Shown in pieces: positions 35,011 to 46,059 of a DNA stretch of 64,000 bases (position 1 is the first letter of the stretch; every line of letters starts with the position of its first letter). The position numbers were made by a program, and so were the translations under genes. The stretch covers positions 2,730,501 through 2,794,500 of the forward strand of contig JAGTXZ010000002.1 of assembly GCA_018398575.1 (NCBI GenBank), given 5' to 3'. The notes under the pieces were generated by a model. The model saw only the letters and a program-made list of their open reading frames with translations. It searched no databases and had not been told where the DNA came from. This stretch comes from Ampelomyces quisqualis. Taxonomy: Eukaryota > Ascomycota > Dothideomycetes > Pleosporales > Phaeosphaeriaceae.

Positions 35011-35674
35011 CGCGCAGGACATTTGAACTTGGGATGTTTAAACGTTTTTACACTACAAGTCTACAACAACACCTTTACTGTGCCTAAAAAGCTTAATTTG
35101 CTTAAATGAAGTTAAGTTTTCCTTATGTATTACATAACCTACTAACTGTTTAGTATCAAGTGTATTTTTTATCTTTAAAGTTTAAAACAGATTTTTAATA
35201 TTCTCTTACTATTGTTAGAAGAAAGAGAAGGAAAAAAACAGATAACCTAATACTAACTCCACTACCTCTTTTGATAAGATCTATTAAGTTTACTTTCTTA
35301 GAATAGTAAAAGTCTAAATTAAGCAGTTTTACTAATGTAGAAAAAGTGCTTCTAGAGAATACAACAATTTATAGAAAAAGTAAGGTGTTTAACGTATAGG
35401 ATTTAAAGAGTTAGATATCTTTAGTATTAGAGATCTTATTATCTTCCTAAAAAAGCAACGTAGAAAAAGTAATTACATTTCTAAGGTCTTTAATTCACTA
35501 GTGTTTTCATTTTTAACGTTTGCGTGCAGTACGCCAAAACGTGCACTATGCGGTGGTCACGACTTACAGCATAGAGAATCTAAATACATACGAAGTACAA
35601 AGGGAAGGAATGTTATTGTTAAGAGTTCTATCTCTTTTCAAGCTACATCAGAAGGTGCAGCCCTGTCCTGCGCG
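35011..35674. mobile_element. AT-rich island, possible decayed inverted-repeat element
   Basis: The DNA between about 35030 and 35520 is far more AT-rich than its surroundings, with runs of taa/tta and aaaaag and no open frame. The edges carry an exact 11-bp inverted pair (cgcgcaggaca at 35011-35021 and its complement at 35664-35674). This could be the ends of a transposon altered by repeat-induced point mutation, but 11 bp is short and no target duplication is visible. An old AT-rich relic is all that is certain. Confidence 0.35.
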
Positions 35675-35742
35675 TGCTTGAATTTTTTTTTGGTCGTGAG
35701 CAAGCCTAGGTTTTGGTGAAGTTTTATCTCCGGTTTTCACAG

Positions 35743-36450
35743 TTACCGTTGGCAACAATCTGCGTTATGTATAGTAGCGTGAGCGCTAACGCTATTGGAG
35801 ATACCGCAACCATGGTACAACTCCACGAGACCACGAGACGGGTCTACCACAATCATTTTTTCTCTTAATATTTGGTCTATGTGCGGCCGTGAGGCGAACG
35901 CCCATGTGAATATTTCCTGAACTTGCGTTAAAACTCTTCTTAATCCTTCTCTCGAGTCTGAATTAATTTCATCAATGGAAGGCCATGGCAGGTGCTGCTG
36001 CAGCAGGAGGCAATTTTGACGATGAGCCCAGTTCGCACAAGAGATAGGTGCTTTCTTGCACAATTGTGGAAACCGTGGAGGTTTTAGTCTACACGAACGA
36101 CCTAGCTGTCTTGCTGGCAATAGTCATTCTCTTGTCCTTGAGACAATCAAGAGCTTTGCGCCGATAGGCCACGGTATCAGTTGCAAGTTTGAGTGAGATG
36201 CTGAATATCAAGCATTGAAGATGCCTGTATTTTCGATAATTAATGCACACGTTTGTGTGAAAGTCTATGGCATGCAATGATTCAGCAGGAGAGATTGGCA
36301 AAACTTGACCCGCTCATGAGATGATGAAGTGACGGCAACTGTAGACGAGAGTATGCTTGCGATACCGATCCACAAGGATTCGCAGAGCTCTCTATAGTAC
36401 AGGTTGTGCAGCATATCTGCCACCGAGATCACTGCAGCATTCTGAATCAT
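35743..36450 (-). pseudogene. Gene-like remnant in three frames
   Basis: Three successive minus-strand frames look protein-like: 36450-36265 (with ADMLHNLYYRELCESLWIG), 36301-36089 (with LIFSISLKLATDTVAYRRKA) and 36120-35743 (with SIDEINSDSREGLRRVLTQV and REKMIVVDPSRGLVELYHG). The joins between them overlap or lack donor and acceptor sites, so frameshifts rather than introns appear to separate them. The end of each frame is marked by a stop shortly after the next frame becomes plausible. I do not recognise the family. It sits beside an AT-rich island, which is consistent with decay. Confidence 0.33.
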
Positions 36451-37056
36451 ACCATAGATTTGCAGTTATAACAGAGCATCCTCGTTCACGGGGAATAGGG
36501 GTCATAACGTGATCCGGGCTTATATAGTAGTAGCCTAGGCCATAAGATTGGAATGTAAGATCCGGCCCTCAACCAGCCTACCCGTGAGCACACCATCGCA
36601 AATAAAATGGTTTCTCCTCGAACAAGATTCGGCTCCAAGATCTCTTGTAGAGATAGGTACCCAGATAACATTGACAGCGTGGGCGTATACTCGGTCTCAT
36701 ATCGTAAGCCCACTTGCAGTGTTTATTCAAATCGGGAACATTGGTCGCTATGTATAGTGCACCAATGGCTTGAGATGGTGACCTACAGAGTCGCGCTGAT
36801 AAACTTGAAACTGGATACTCCAAGACAACTTTAATCCAGTGCGCCTCAAAATAATGTACTAGAACATCTAGAGCATGGGGCTGGTATGGTTGAAACCTGG
36901 CTCTGTCTTATTTTACAGTGACGGTACCAGAAAGAGAAGTATAAGAACTAAATCAGCCAACCATGCACTTGTCATAATGACGTGCAAATTTTCTTAAGTG
37001 TACTTGTTCAATGAACAGCCGCAGCTCTGCATAAGTATTTAAAGAGTGTTCTCCCC
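36451..37056. other. Intergenic, no gene seen
   Basis: Only short frames are present, without motifs. It presumably carries the promoter of the gene at 37057. Confidence 0.4.
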
Positions 37057-38607
37057 ATGATACATGTTACCGGAGAATTTTCCAAGTCACACATGATATT
37101 GACACCCCGAACAAATTACAAATTTGCAAGAGCCTTACATGACGACGGCCTTCTCATATCTCTGCCTTTGCTAATCACGGTCTTGGATGAACTCATCATA
37201 CTTGACTCACCGATAAATCGATCCATCCCATCGCACAACATGACCAGAATGGAAAGCTTCGGCATGAGAGAACAGAAATTAAACGGTTATCAGCAAGCTG
37301 CAAAAAGAACACAAAGAAGAAAGGATTATCGTCGAAGCGGCAAAAGGGGGACGCAAGGAAAGGTCGGACTTCGAAGCAGAGGAAGAGAGCAGAAAGGGAA
37401 AGGTCTTTCATCGCCTCAGAACTCGAAGAGCGTTCCTTCAAAGGGGCAGCCAGGGAATGATAACCCCAAATACGCAGACTTCTCATTTCATGACCCATCA
37501 CGATTCAATTGCTCCAATGTTACTGGGGCCGAAAAAACACGACCACCAGAGCCTCTCAGGTATCACCCTCTGGGAAGGTTCTGCTCAGAGTACTCCAGTC
37601 CCCCATTTTATCCTCCGGAGATTGGAAGACGGAAATCCCTTGTCATGGTGCCAGTCCCACCACCTTCTTCGATCGATCGATGTATGCTTAGTTCACAGAG
37701 AGAAGAGAAAAACAGCAGCTTGTTGAAAGATCCTTGTCCGGCAGTATCGATACCCGACAGCCTCAGACCTCATATCTTCAAAGACCTGCCAGATGATGAT
37801 GTCAGTTCACAACCATCCACAGAGACCTCGTCACACAACCGTGGAAAATTACCGGTCCAAGAGATCTCTGGTGGACAGCGAGTGATTGAGCCAACCTTTC
37901 TGAGTTTACCACCAGAGGTGAGGAACAAAGTTTATGAAATTGTGAGCCGAGAGGCATGGCACTTGACTGGTGAACGGCCACACTCCATGAGCATCAGCGC
38001 TATCAGTCTAGCAAGAGCCAACCACCAGCTATATAGGGAGATGCATATAGTACCATATGCACTCGCAGACGTGCACGTCTACGATTGGGGGACATTCGTC
38101 TTGTGGTTAACCAACCGCAGCGACAAGCAGCGACTTGCCATCACGATACTCTTCGTCCATGTCACAATATTCCTGGAGAATGTGAGAGACCAAGAAGACT
38201 TCAAGGAAGGGAAGCCTACGCATACAGTAGGAGTCCTAAGAGTCACGGTGTGGCCTGCGTTAGACCGACTTAAGAAGGTCCTTGTGTTCATACACCCATA
38301 TCGCCCGACTCTTCAACCAGCTCTGCGTGATCCGAGGCAGGAACTAGACCAGATCATTTGGGCTATACGAGCGCATAACATAGCCATTAGCTATACTGAT
38401 CAGGTTCGTCTTCTGCACAGGGAGGATGATGTAGAATTTGTTGGCAGATGGAGTGAGCCCAGATCTTCACACAATCTAGATCGCATGGACAAGTGTTGGA
38501 AGTCAGGATTGCTCATACGAGAGACAGATGGCTACTGGGGCTGCATGTCGCCTGGTTGTAAATACTTGTGGGAATCGAGGGTGAGCACGATTGAGCACCG
38601 AAAGTGA
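37057..38607 (+). CDS. Hypothetical protein with LPxEVRNxVY motif, up to 516 aa
   Basis: A single long frame. The first 280 residues are low-complexity, rich in Arg, Lys, Ser and Pro, with RRKDYRRSGKRGTQGKVG resembling a nuclear localisation signal. The family motif FLSLPPEVRNKVYEIVSREA follows at about residues 285-305, then ISLARANHQLYREMHIVPYA, which is typical of this fungal F-box-like family, and a C-terminal domain of about 200 residues ending in GLLIRETDGYWGCMSPGCKY. The first ATG (37057) gives an unusual N terminus; ATG 37240 (MTRMESFGMREQ) is a better candidate start. The intergenic context and motif make it a relative of the genes at 31611-32315 and 39079-39746. Function is unknown. 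Confidence 0.72.
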   Translation: MIHVTGEFSKSHMILTPRTNYKFARALHDDGLLISLPLLITVLDELIILDSPINRSIPSHNMTRMESFGMREQKLNGYQQAAKRTQRRKDYRRSGKRGTQGKVGLRSRGREQKGKGLSSPQNSKSVPSKGQPGNDNPKYADFSFHDPSRFNCSNVTGAEKTRPPEPLRYHPLGRFCSEYSSPPFYPPEIGRRKSLVMVPVPPPSSIDRCMLSSQREEKNSSLLKDPCPAVSIPDSLRPHIFKDLPDDDVSSQPSTETSSHNRGKLPVQEISGGQRVIEPTFLSLPPEVRNKVYEIVSREAWHLTGERPHSMSISAISLARANHQLYREMHIVPYALADVHVYDWGTFVLWLTNRSDKQRLAITILFVHVTIFLENVRDQEDFKEGKPTHTVGVLRVTVWPALDRLKKVLVFIHPYRPTLQPALRDPRQELDQIIWAIRAHNIAISYTDQVRLLHREDDVEFVGRWSEPRSSHNLDRMDKCWKSGLLIRETDGYWGCMSPGCKYLWESRVSTIEHRK

Positions 38608-39078
38608 CTGTTCTGTGCTCGGCCTTTCTCATTCTATGCAACTGGTGCCATCCCTATCGGTCAGTTTCCCAAGTCAAAGTTGAGCGATGGAGAAGCTTAG
38701 GAGCCCCTGTAGTTTCTGATACTGAGTCATATTTTCGAGATTATGTGGGGTAGGTGGGAAAGTATGGTAAGAGAGTCCTCGCTAAAAGTGGCGCAATGCG
38801 AACGACTGATGCCCGGTTGTTGACGGACTAGTGCCTTCTGGCATGACCTTAATAAATCATCATAACCAGGATTCGAACATGACTACAAAAAGATCTTGAG
38901 CTTTTTCGGAAATCTTGATTGACCCTCAATATCCTACCCTCCGTCATCGGCCCAATCGCCTCACCCACATACTACCACCTTCACCTTCGCGGTCCACAGG
39001 ACTTTGCAGTATAGCACGAACTCCAATTCGTGCGTGCTGCTTTTAAACTCCCCCCCAACCAACAGCAACGTCGACGCA
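38608..39078. other. Intergenic, no gene seen
   Basis: No exon is recognised. The minus strand around 38855-38880 contains a ttcgaat loop resembling part of a tRNA T-arm, but no complete cloverleaf can be drawn. Confidence 0.45.
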
Positions 39079-39746
39079 ATGCAGGAATTTCTCGAGGAGC
39101 AATTCGATCGCATCACACTCAACACGTAAGTCTGTAAGCACGCCATCAGGCATTTACTAAACAAACTACCAGCTCAGAGCGCAATAAAAAAACATCGCCG
39201 CTTCTTGCGCTCCCAGCCGAGCTCCGCAACAGGATTTACGAAGAGATTCTCGTCAAGCCTCCATGGAAAGATATCGACAACACGACGCCCGCACTGAGAT
39301 ACAGGGACTTTAAGAAGGCTAAGAGTCTTTTGGAAGTCTGTCGGCAAGTCAGGTCTGAGACCTCTGCGCTCGCGGCCGACTTGCAGGTCATGTCGTTCGC
39401 AGATGCTTGGCAATTCCGTCGATGCATTTCGTACTGGACGCCGCTACAACGCGGGGCTGTGTCTCGCATAGTCATCCGTTGTCATTTGGAAATAGACATT
39501 GCTCCAGGGCACCTGATGTCCAATCACTTTATATGTACATTAAATCGAACATGGCCCACCTTTGGAGCCATCCCGGAGCTGCCAAACTTGAAGATCGCTG
39601 TGCTGGAATTTAGTGGGTGCCAGGTGGATTATGACGGATTCGAGAGGGACATACGTGCTGTCGCGAAGAGGATTGCGATGCTGGCAAAATGCCTTGGAGA
39701 TGGTGTACAGATCAAGAGGAAATTTATCGTGAACGAGGTGGACTAG
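39079..39746 (+). CDS. Hypothetical protein with LPxELRNxIY motif, 206 aa
   Basis: Two exons (39079-39125 and 39173-39746) are joined by a 47-nt intron with a gtaagt donor, a ttactaaac branch point and a ccag acceptor. The protein starts MQEFLEEQFDRITLN and soon reaches LLALPAELRNRIYEEILVKP, the F-box-like family motif, followed by SLLEVCRQVRSETSALAADL, the second conserved helix. The end (NLKIAVLEFSGCQVDYDGFE, then KCLGDGVQIKRKFIVNEVD) is also a normal length for this family. Nothing suggests a catalytic function. Confidence 0.77.
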
Positions 39747-39952
39747 ATTTTTGGGCTCCAGAGTTCCGGAACCGCGTCGAATTCAAGATTTGAAGATGTG
39801 GTACCGAAGTTGCTCACGCGTTCAATTAAATCCTTTCAAGTATCATGGACCTGGAACGATGCGGGGCAATCCTGTTCCATGTGATTCAACCGTAGAATTA
39901 CTCTTGTGTTTTCCCAAACGGTATAGTCCCACCACATTCCACATCCCTCATC

Positions 39953-42900
39953 CTATCCCACCAACATGCTCTCCGGCGGTCCGAGATAACTCCCCTCAAC
40001 CCCGCCCCGAACATCCAACACTATCTTCTCTAAATACACCTCTGGGCTGTTTACACTCCATCTAAGCGTATGCTTGCCAGCACTAACATTTCCAAACGCC
40101 ACTTTCTTCGTCCAAACCTGATTCATCACATCACTAATCCACTCTGGAGGTAGGCCGCCCGCGTCTTTCGGATCGCCGAGGACACGCGTGAAGTTCTGTG
40201 GCCCATCATCCAGCGCAAGCGAAAAATTCATGAGCAAGTTCGGATCCGTGTCGAGGCATGCGTTTATGTATATTGTCGCGTTGAGCCCGGATGTCGAGTT
40301 GAAAAGGTAGATATCGTACTCGACATATGCTGAGGTGGAGGCGTTCAAAGAGCTGCGAGACGCGGTGTAAGGGCGAAGAGCGAGAGAACCGGATTCACTG
40401 CGTGTGCCGAGGTAGGGTATGTGTGCAAAAGCAACATATGAGGAAGAGTTTGAAGGACGGGGCGAAGAGCGCTGGTAGTGCGGGCTTTCGATGGAGATGT
40501 ACCCTGCCGTTTCTGGAAATCCCGTAAAGTTGGCAGGGACCTTTTGATTTTGTACAGGGATGCGAATGTAATCGAAGTAGGGGTACGGAGCCGGTGTAGA
40601 TCGCACACCAACGTTGATGGTGCCGTTGAAAGCTTCGGGGACCTTATCCCAATCAATTGTGACATTGAGACGTTGTTCGTTTTGGTCTTTGCAGAGCATG
40701 CCGGATAGTGGCAGAATTGAAAGCCAGTCAACAGTAATCTCATCAAGCGTCCAATTGAGGGAAATCCGGTAGTCGCCGCGCATGAACAGATCAACTGTCC
40801 TTAAGGGAGGTCCGTATTGATTCATGACAGGCAGCATGGCAGGATAGCGAACTGTTGGCATGGAGAGATCGATCGACTCGGCCCAGCGACCTTGGTTGAT
40901 AGGACTGGTGGATCCTTCGGCATAAATGCCCAGATTACCAATGGAGAATTGCATATTTTGTCGGAGCTGTACAAATGATAGATTCGTGACCACATCGCGA
41001 GATGGGTTCGCCCAGTTGCGTGGCGGCTGTACAACGACGTCAAGTTTTGCCTGCGACATAATGTGTCTCCACTTGCCGCCAAGCAGTTCATCAAACCCCT
41101 CTATCAGGTCGTAATCGTAATCAAAATCGGAAAGAACTTTTTGCGCAAGCGTATTGGCTGAATTGCGTCGTTCTATTGCATGCTGTTGGTTGAAGGCTGT
41201 GCCAAGATTGACCGCGTAGTATGTCGCACCGGATACCACGGGATAGAAGACAAGCTCGTAGTAAGCAGCCTTATGACTCTCGGGTATTTTCTCATAGAGA
41301 GCTTTGGTGCGGTTGGCAAGCAAATTCCACCGCCCTAGCACGCGCTCGGCTTCGTGGTAGTTGAGCACGGAATATGTTCCAGGTTGGACCATTTCAAAAC
41401 GTCGCATTCCGATCAACTCGCTAAACTCCATCAAAAGTTCTGCAATCTGTTCAGCGTTATCTTCGCCGAACTCGCGTTGCGCGTAGAGGTTGAGATAAGC
41501 GGGTATTACGTCAAAATCAAACTTTGAGGCATCCCAAGCAATATCCATGGCAAAGTTGAAAGGCAGCTCCATCGACTTGATGTCGCCAACGTTGATAACC
41601 CAAATACGGTTGGCGTCTCGCCAATACGCCTGCAAGAGCTCCTTCAATACTTTGGGCTGTGACAGTATGATCAGTGCTGTTGCACCAAGCGCAAGCAGAA
41701 CTCACCAGATTGTTAGTGTTCGACCACTTGTAGGATCTTGGACTTCCAAAGTACTCAAAGTGGAAGTAGAGCCCTACCCCTCCTTCGCGAGAACTTTCGT
41801 TGCCGGTCGGAAGCCGCTGTACTTGGCCATGATTGTCGTCTGGCATTATTATAGTCACATCCTCTGGAGGGCGAAGTCCAGCTGCATAATATGTGGCAAC
41901 TTCTTTGTAGATCGTCCACACCTCTTCCACAGATTAATCCTGACCGGGAAAGAATATTGTACTGGTACTTACGGTTGACCTTCTTGTCACCAAGTACCTT
42001 CTTGAAAATCTCTCGCTCCACCTGAAATACTTCTCTCAGTATTTCGAGAGCGTCATCTCCAACGATTGCACTATCACTTGGCCCCCTCATACCTAATGTG
42101 ACGTAACTTTCGTTATGGCCCATACGGCGAACCCCTTCTTCCATGAAACGTGTGACGTTGTCTCTGTTAAGCCTCCAATCCCAAGGTCCGGTCTCAGAGG
42201 CATTCCACTCGTTGGTGGCTCTTTGCATAGGTTCATTGTGGCTAGTAGAAACAATGATACCGTAGTCTTCAGCTAGCTGTATGTTTCCAGGATCATCGGT
42301 GAAGAAGATGTTTCCAGGCGCTGGTGTCGATGAAGCCCACATTGCGGGCCACAGGTAGTTCGCCTTGAGACGTAGAATCAGGTCGAAGACGTGCGCATAG
42401 AATTCGGTGTCAAGAGAGTAATGGGACACATTATGCTTCTGACTCCACCACGTCGTCAAAGCCGGCGCTTCATCGTTGATGAAAAGTCCACGGTACTTGA
42501 CTGTAGGCGGGCCGTGAATTGTAGCTTTCGGGAGCACATATATAGCAGTATGTTTTGTGGCAGGAACATCGGCGAACCAATGATACCTAGTCATTATCAT
42601 CAGTACGTCGACCTGTGACCAGAAAATATTCCTTACGGAGATTGGCCACTCTGTTCTGCAAGCGTGTGAATACCAAAGATCGTTCCACGTTTATCGCTTC
42701 CAGTGATGACCAGCGCTGTTTTTACACCATCAAAAGGATCCTGGACGATCGTGGTCTGGAAGACTTCCCACGTGCCTGCAACTTTGGACACATCCAAGAG
42801 GCCGCGAGCTGATAGACTCCGTATAAGTGGTGAGTCCACGGTCCCAACTATGATGCTGCTTGTGATATTTGGAAGTGTAGTGTTAGCGGTATGGTTCTGG

Positions 42901-43121
42901 CAACGTGGTTTTGAGCCTGTGATCTGCTCGAAATCATCCACAAGGCTCTTGACCGCGATATGGATGCCAACGGCGTCTTCAGGGTCAGCTACAATAGTAG
43001 CTCTAGTAATATCGAGGGACCCGTTTCCAGCAACAAAGCTCACAATGATTTCATCGAGTAATGCATGGGCGGAACGTAACCATAGTGACCATGTGACGGA
43101 GTGAAGGCCGTTGAATCGCAT
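39953..43121 (-). CDS. Glycoside hydrolase family 115 alpha-1,2-glucuronidase, 1006 aa
   Basis: Four exons (43121-42637, 42586-41973, 41923-41706, 41656-39953) join in phase. GH115 enzymes remove (4-O-methyl)glucuronic acid from xylan. The junctions rebuild motifs known in the family: SPYHWFADVP across intron 1, VNQVWTIYKEV across intron 2 and NNLPKVLKELLQAYWRDAN across intron 3. Other landmarks are YRGLFINDEAPALTTWW, LRLKANYLWPAMWASSTPAP, TSHNEPMQRATNEW, RGPSDSAIVG, PEDVTIIMPDDNHGQVQRLP and RIWVINVGDIKSMELP. The C-terminal quarter is beta-rich with several sequons. The length is normal. Secretion is expected, but the N terminus (MRFNGLHSVTWSLWLR) is a weak signal peptide, so an extra 5' exon or a different start remains possible. 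Expression is probably carbon-source dependent, though no site was identified. Confidence 0.9.
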
Positions 43122-43401
43122 AGTACAGAGATAGCAGCATGCATGTTACGACTTGTTTGCATTGGTGACTTAAGTACTAATTATGGTCTTCCTACCCTCT
43201 GTCTTCATGCTCGACATTTTTCCGTAGCAGAAAAGAAGCTTTGCGGGGAACTAGTTGAATTCACACATGACTGTGTTTTCGGGTAAATTGCCTCCGACGC
43301 CGCTACCTCATTGTTGAACCCCTGCTCGTGCAAAAGCAGCCCAACCGACACGCCTCGAACAAATTTCCATCCACGCCTCACAATCCCTGATGTCTTGCAT
43401 C

Positions 43402-44640
43402 CTACATACCATGCTCGTAGATCGCCTTGATAAAGGCTAGAGTGGCGTCGTCGTTGTTCTCGAAGTGATGACGAAGCTGCGCCTTGAATTTGCCGCCTTT
43501 GTTTTGCACAAGATGCCGGATTCAATGATGATCCGTTGTCCAATTGTCCAAGGGAAAGAGGCGGACACGAGAGCTGCCCATGAGAGCTTGACACTTGCCA
43601 CAGCGCCAATTCCAGATGGCCCAGAGGTCGAGAGGTGCGACAAAGGCTGGTCGCTCGACCCAGCGAATTGCCTCTCTGATAATGTACGCAAAGGTCATGA
43701 ACCCGTTGAGACTCGACCCATCTTGAAGTTGGAGATAAACACACGAATTTGAACATCCTTGCGGGCAGCTGCAAAGCGGAAGATCGCGTGCAGGACGTTC
43801 TCGTCGGGGCATTTGTTGAGGGTAAATTCATCAACGAGGTCGATCTTGCGAACATGCTCAAGCCAGTCCGAGGTATGCCGTTTGTTTTCGGGCAGACAGC
43901 CTTTAGCCAGTTGTGAAGCATGTGTCCGTGCGGAGTTGCTGAAGCTTGTGGAAAGCAAAGCCCTGGATGATAAGGCGATTGTACTCGAGCTCTAACTCTC
44001 GGGTCTCTTCTCTCATGAGTCTCGACACATACTGTAGAGGGTTGAGGCATTAGACAGCCCGCCCCTCGCCCTTGCGTTGCTTGGTAGCAGCGCGGACGAC
44101 GAAGTCGGGGCTTGAGGGGTAGCGAGAGCCTTCTTGAAGGTCGTATATTCGAACTACGCCCGTTACCGTGGTGAGCACCAACTTGAGGATCTTTGTACGG
44201 ATCTCTTTTGGTAGTGCGGAAAAGTGAAACAGGCTCTCTGCCCTCTGGTAACGAAGCGTCTTCATCAGTGGTAGCGCCTCTCCAGGAACGGGACTCGGAA
44301 GTTCCGGAAGTTCCTGGCCTCGAAGCCAATATAGATTAGAGATCCTGCCTTCACTCATGTCAAAATCAACGACACAATCGCCGGTGGTTGGGCTAGGGTG
44401 GAGAATGGCCATGGAAGGGCGGTGGGTTGGATGACCATCTGCGCCGACGCCTGCGCAAAGCTCGAGTGTGTGCGCTGCACCAAACTGCGTATCTTTGAAA
44501 TTCAGCTGACTATTCTCCAGTTCGATGATCACGCTTGCGCCGACATCTTCGATCGTGTATTTGCCGGCGTAGGCTTCGAGGTGCTCGCTGCGCCACTCAG
44601 AAGTTGCGGCGATGATCGTAAAGTCGACGCAAGGCCCAAA
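43402..44640 (-). pseudogene. Broken LPxEIR-family gene with two stops and two frameshifts
   Basis: Coding-like sequence runs on the minus strand from an acceptor at 44641 (gcatag) to a stop at 43402-43404. It shows GPCVDFTIIAATSEWRSEHL, FHFSALPKEIRTKILKLVL (family motif), RLMREETRELELEYNRLII, DLVDEFTLNKCPDENVLHAI, NGFMTFAYIIREAIRWVERP and FKAQLRHHFENNDDATLAF. The reading is interrupted by TAA at 44050-44052 and TGA at 43522-43524, both in frame with coding-like sequence on each side. Single-base shifts lie near 43915-43945 and near 43715-43730, where the frame changes without splice signals. Taken together these indicate a pseudogene rather than misplaced introns, though assembly errors could account for the shifts. 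No intact 5' exon was found. Confidence 0.6.
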
Positions 44641-44880
44641 CTATGCAGTTTGGTCAAGGTGAGAGTACGAAAAGAAATAGTCTCTAACATATTGCGTGGG
44701 GTCAGCGCATACTGTCTTTCACCTTTTACAAGTGGGATAACAGTCACGACCTCTAGACTAGCCTTAACCACTGGCATATTGAACGTTACCTGTAGATGTC
44801 AAGGCATTCGTCCATACTTCAATAATAGTGTACTCTGAGTCTTCCCAAGGTCATGACCGTGGACAAAAACTTGGCCTAGA
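44641..44880. other. 5' flank of the broken LPxEIR gene
   Basis: This interval may hold the missing first exon of the gene. An ATG followed by nine codons and gtaacg lies at about 44816-44790 on the minus strand, but its phase does not fit the next exon. Confidence 0.3.
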
Positions 44881-45408
44881 CACTGCGGTACAAATGCGGT
44901 GTTAAATACCCCGCCTAAAACGATATAAAAAAACACCGCAGAATTCCCTCTAGAAACACTGTAAAGTCGTCTCTACTTACACAGTCTAGGTAAATTTACA
45001 TAAGTATCTTAGCGTAGTATCCTGTACACCTGTATACACTTAAAGGAACGTAAAGTACAGAGTAACAGAGTAGCATCCTCTTTCTGCTTAGTTAACAGAA
45101 GCTAATTGCATTTGTTGTAGTTAGACGCTAGATTCACGCGCGCATTAAAATCTACAGTTTTGTAAGTTTAAAAGAGAGGGAGAAAAAGAAAGCAAAAATT
45201 TAGAAGAGATAGAGAGGAGTTAAAAATAAGTAAAAAAAAAGCTTAGCAGTGAACACTAAAATTTTACATACTAGTTAAAGTAGCAAGTAAAAAACACAGC
45301 AGCTGTGTAAATTCTACCTACGTGCAGTGTAAAAGAGTAAATTTACACGATACTGTGGTGTATATTAACACCGCGCCGGGTTTTTTACACCGCATTTCTA
45401 CCCCAGTG
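44881..45408. mobile_element. Inverted-repeat element with CACTG ends and 3-bp target duplication
   Basis: The first 35 bases (cactgcggtacaaatgcggtg...) and the reverse complement of the last 35 (cactggggtagaaatgcggtg...) align with few mismatches. The element is flanked by aga on both sides (44878-44880 and 45409-45411). CACT-type ends with a 3-bp duplication suit the CACTA/EnSpm group. The 528-bp element has an AT-rich interior with no transposase frame, so it is a non-autonomous, perhaps mutated, copy. Confidence 0.65.
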
Positions 45409-45411
45409 AGA

Positions 45412-46057
45412 GAGATCTGAACTGCTCCAGGTTGGTGCGTGAAATATTTGGGCAGTATTAGCGCAGACAGTAGGATGCCTGCAAATAGTGCTTACTATTT
45501 CTATGTGTCACAAGCATAACTGTGGAGCTGAATCTGCTCACATCGCGGTGAAGGAGCGGATACCACTGTTCTAGGCACCCATAGGAGTGAATGTGAAGCT
45601 GGGTCACGCTTACCATAGATCCCACACGGGCCAAGGTCCAAGCGTTTCGTCTGCCTCCTATAAACACTCGCCTGCTTCTCTCCTCCACGCTCTCTCTCAA
45701 CTACGACCAAATACGACGCAATAATTTCGGCATTCGTGCCCTTACTGCCTAGAGACAACGAACACATTGGTTCGAGTGCGTGGCAGCAGGTTTGCCTCGT
45801 ACTCGCGCAGATGGCATCGTCGGGCCAGTTCAAGATTGCAGTGTAGAAGAGACCGCATTTGCCTGTGCTTTACTCTCTTCTTACTTGTTTGCGCCATTCG
45901 GATGCGGATGGCCACCCTGAGTCCCTCGCCACTTGTTCACAGCATTTCTCTCTTTGAGTCTAAAGATCCTGGCTTGCCATGTAACTTGGTGGAGACCTAG
46001 TACGTATTCGTACGTGCGAAGTCTTATGATGGCGTGTCCGTCTAGGATGTTACTCCC
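45412..46057. other. Intergenic between two inverted-repeat elements
   Basis: No gene is supported. Minus-strand frames at 45458-45700 and 45501-45833 are open but overlap and have no motif. Confidence 0.4.
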
Positions 46058-46059
46058 TA

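Noticed and set aside
38850..38890. tRNA-like T-arm (ttcgaat loop) on the minus strand
   Set aside because: The stem has a mismatch and no matching acceptor, D or anticodon arm can be drawn upstream.
43205..44329. Minus-strand frame of 374 codons
   Set aside because: It runs in the wrong frame through the broken LPxEIR gene. The Arg/Pro/Ser-rich product lacks the motif that another frame shows clearly.
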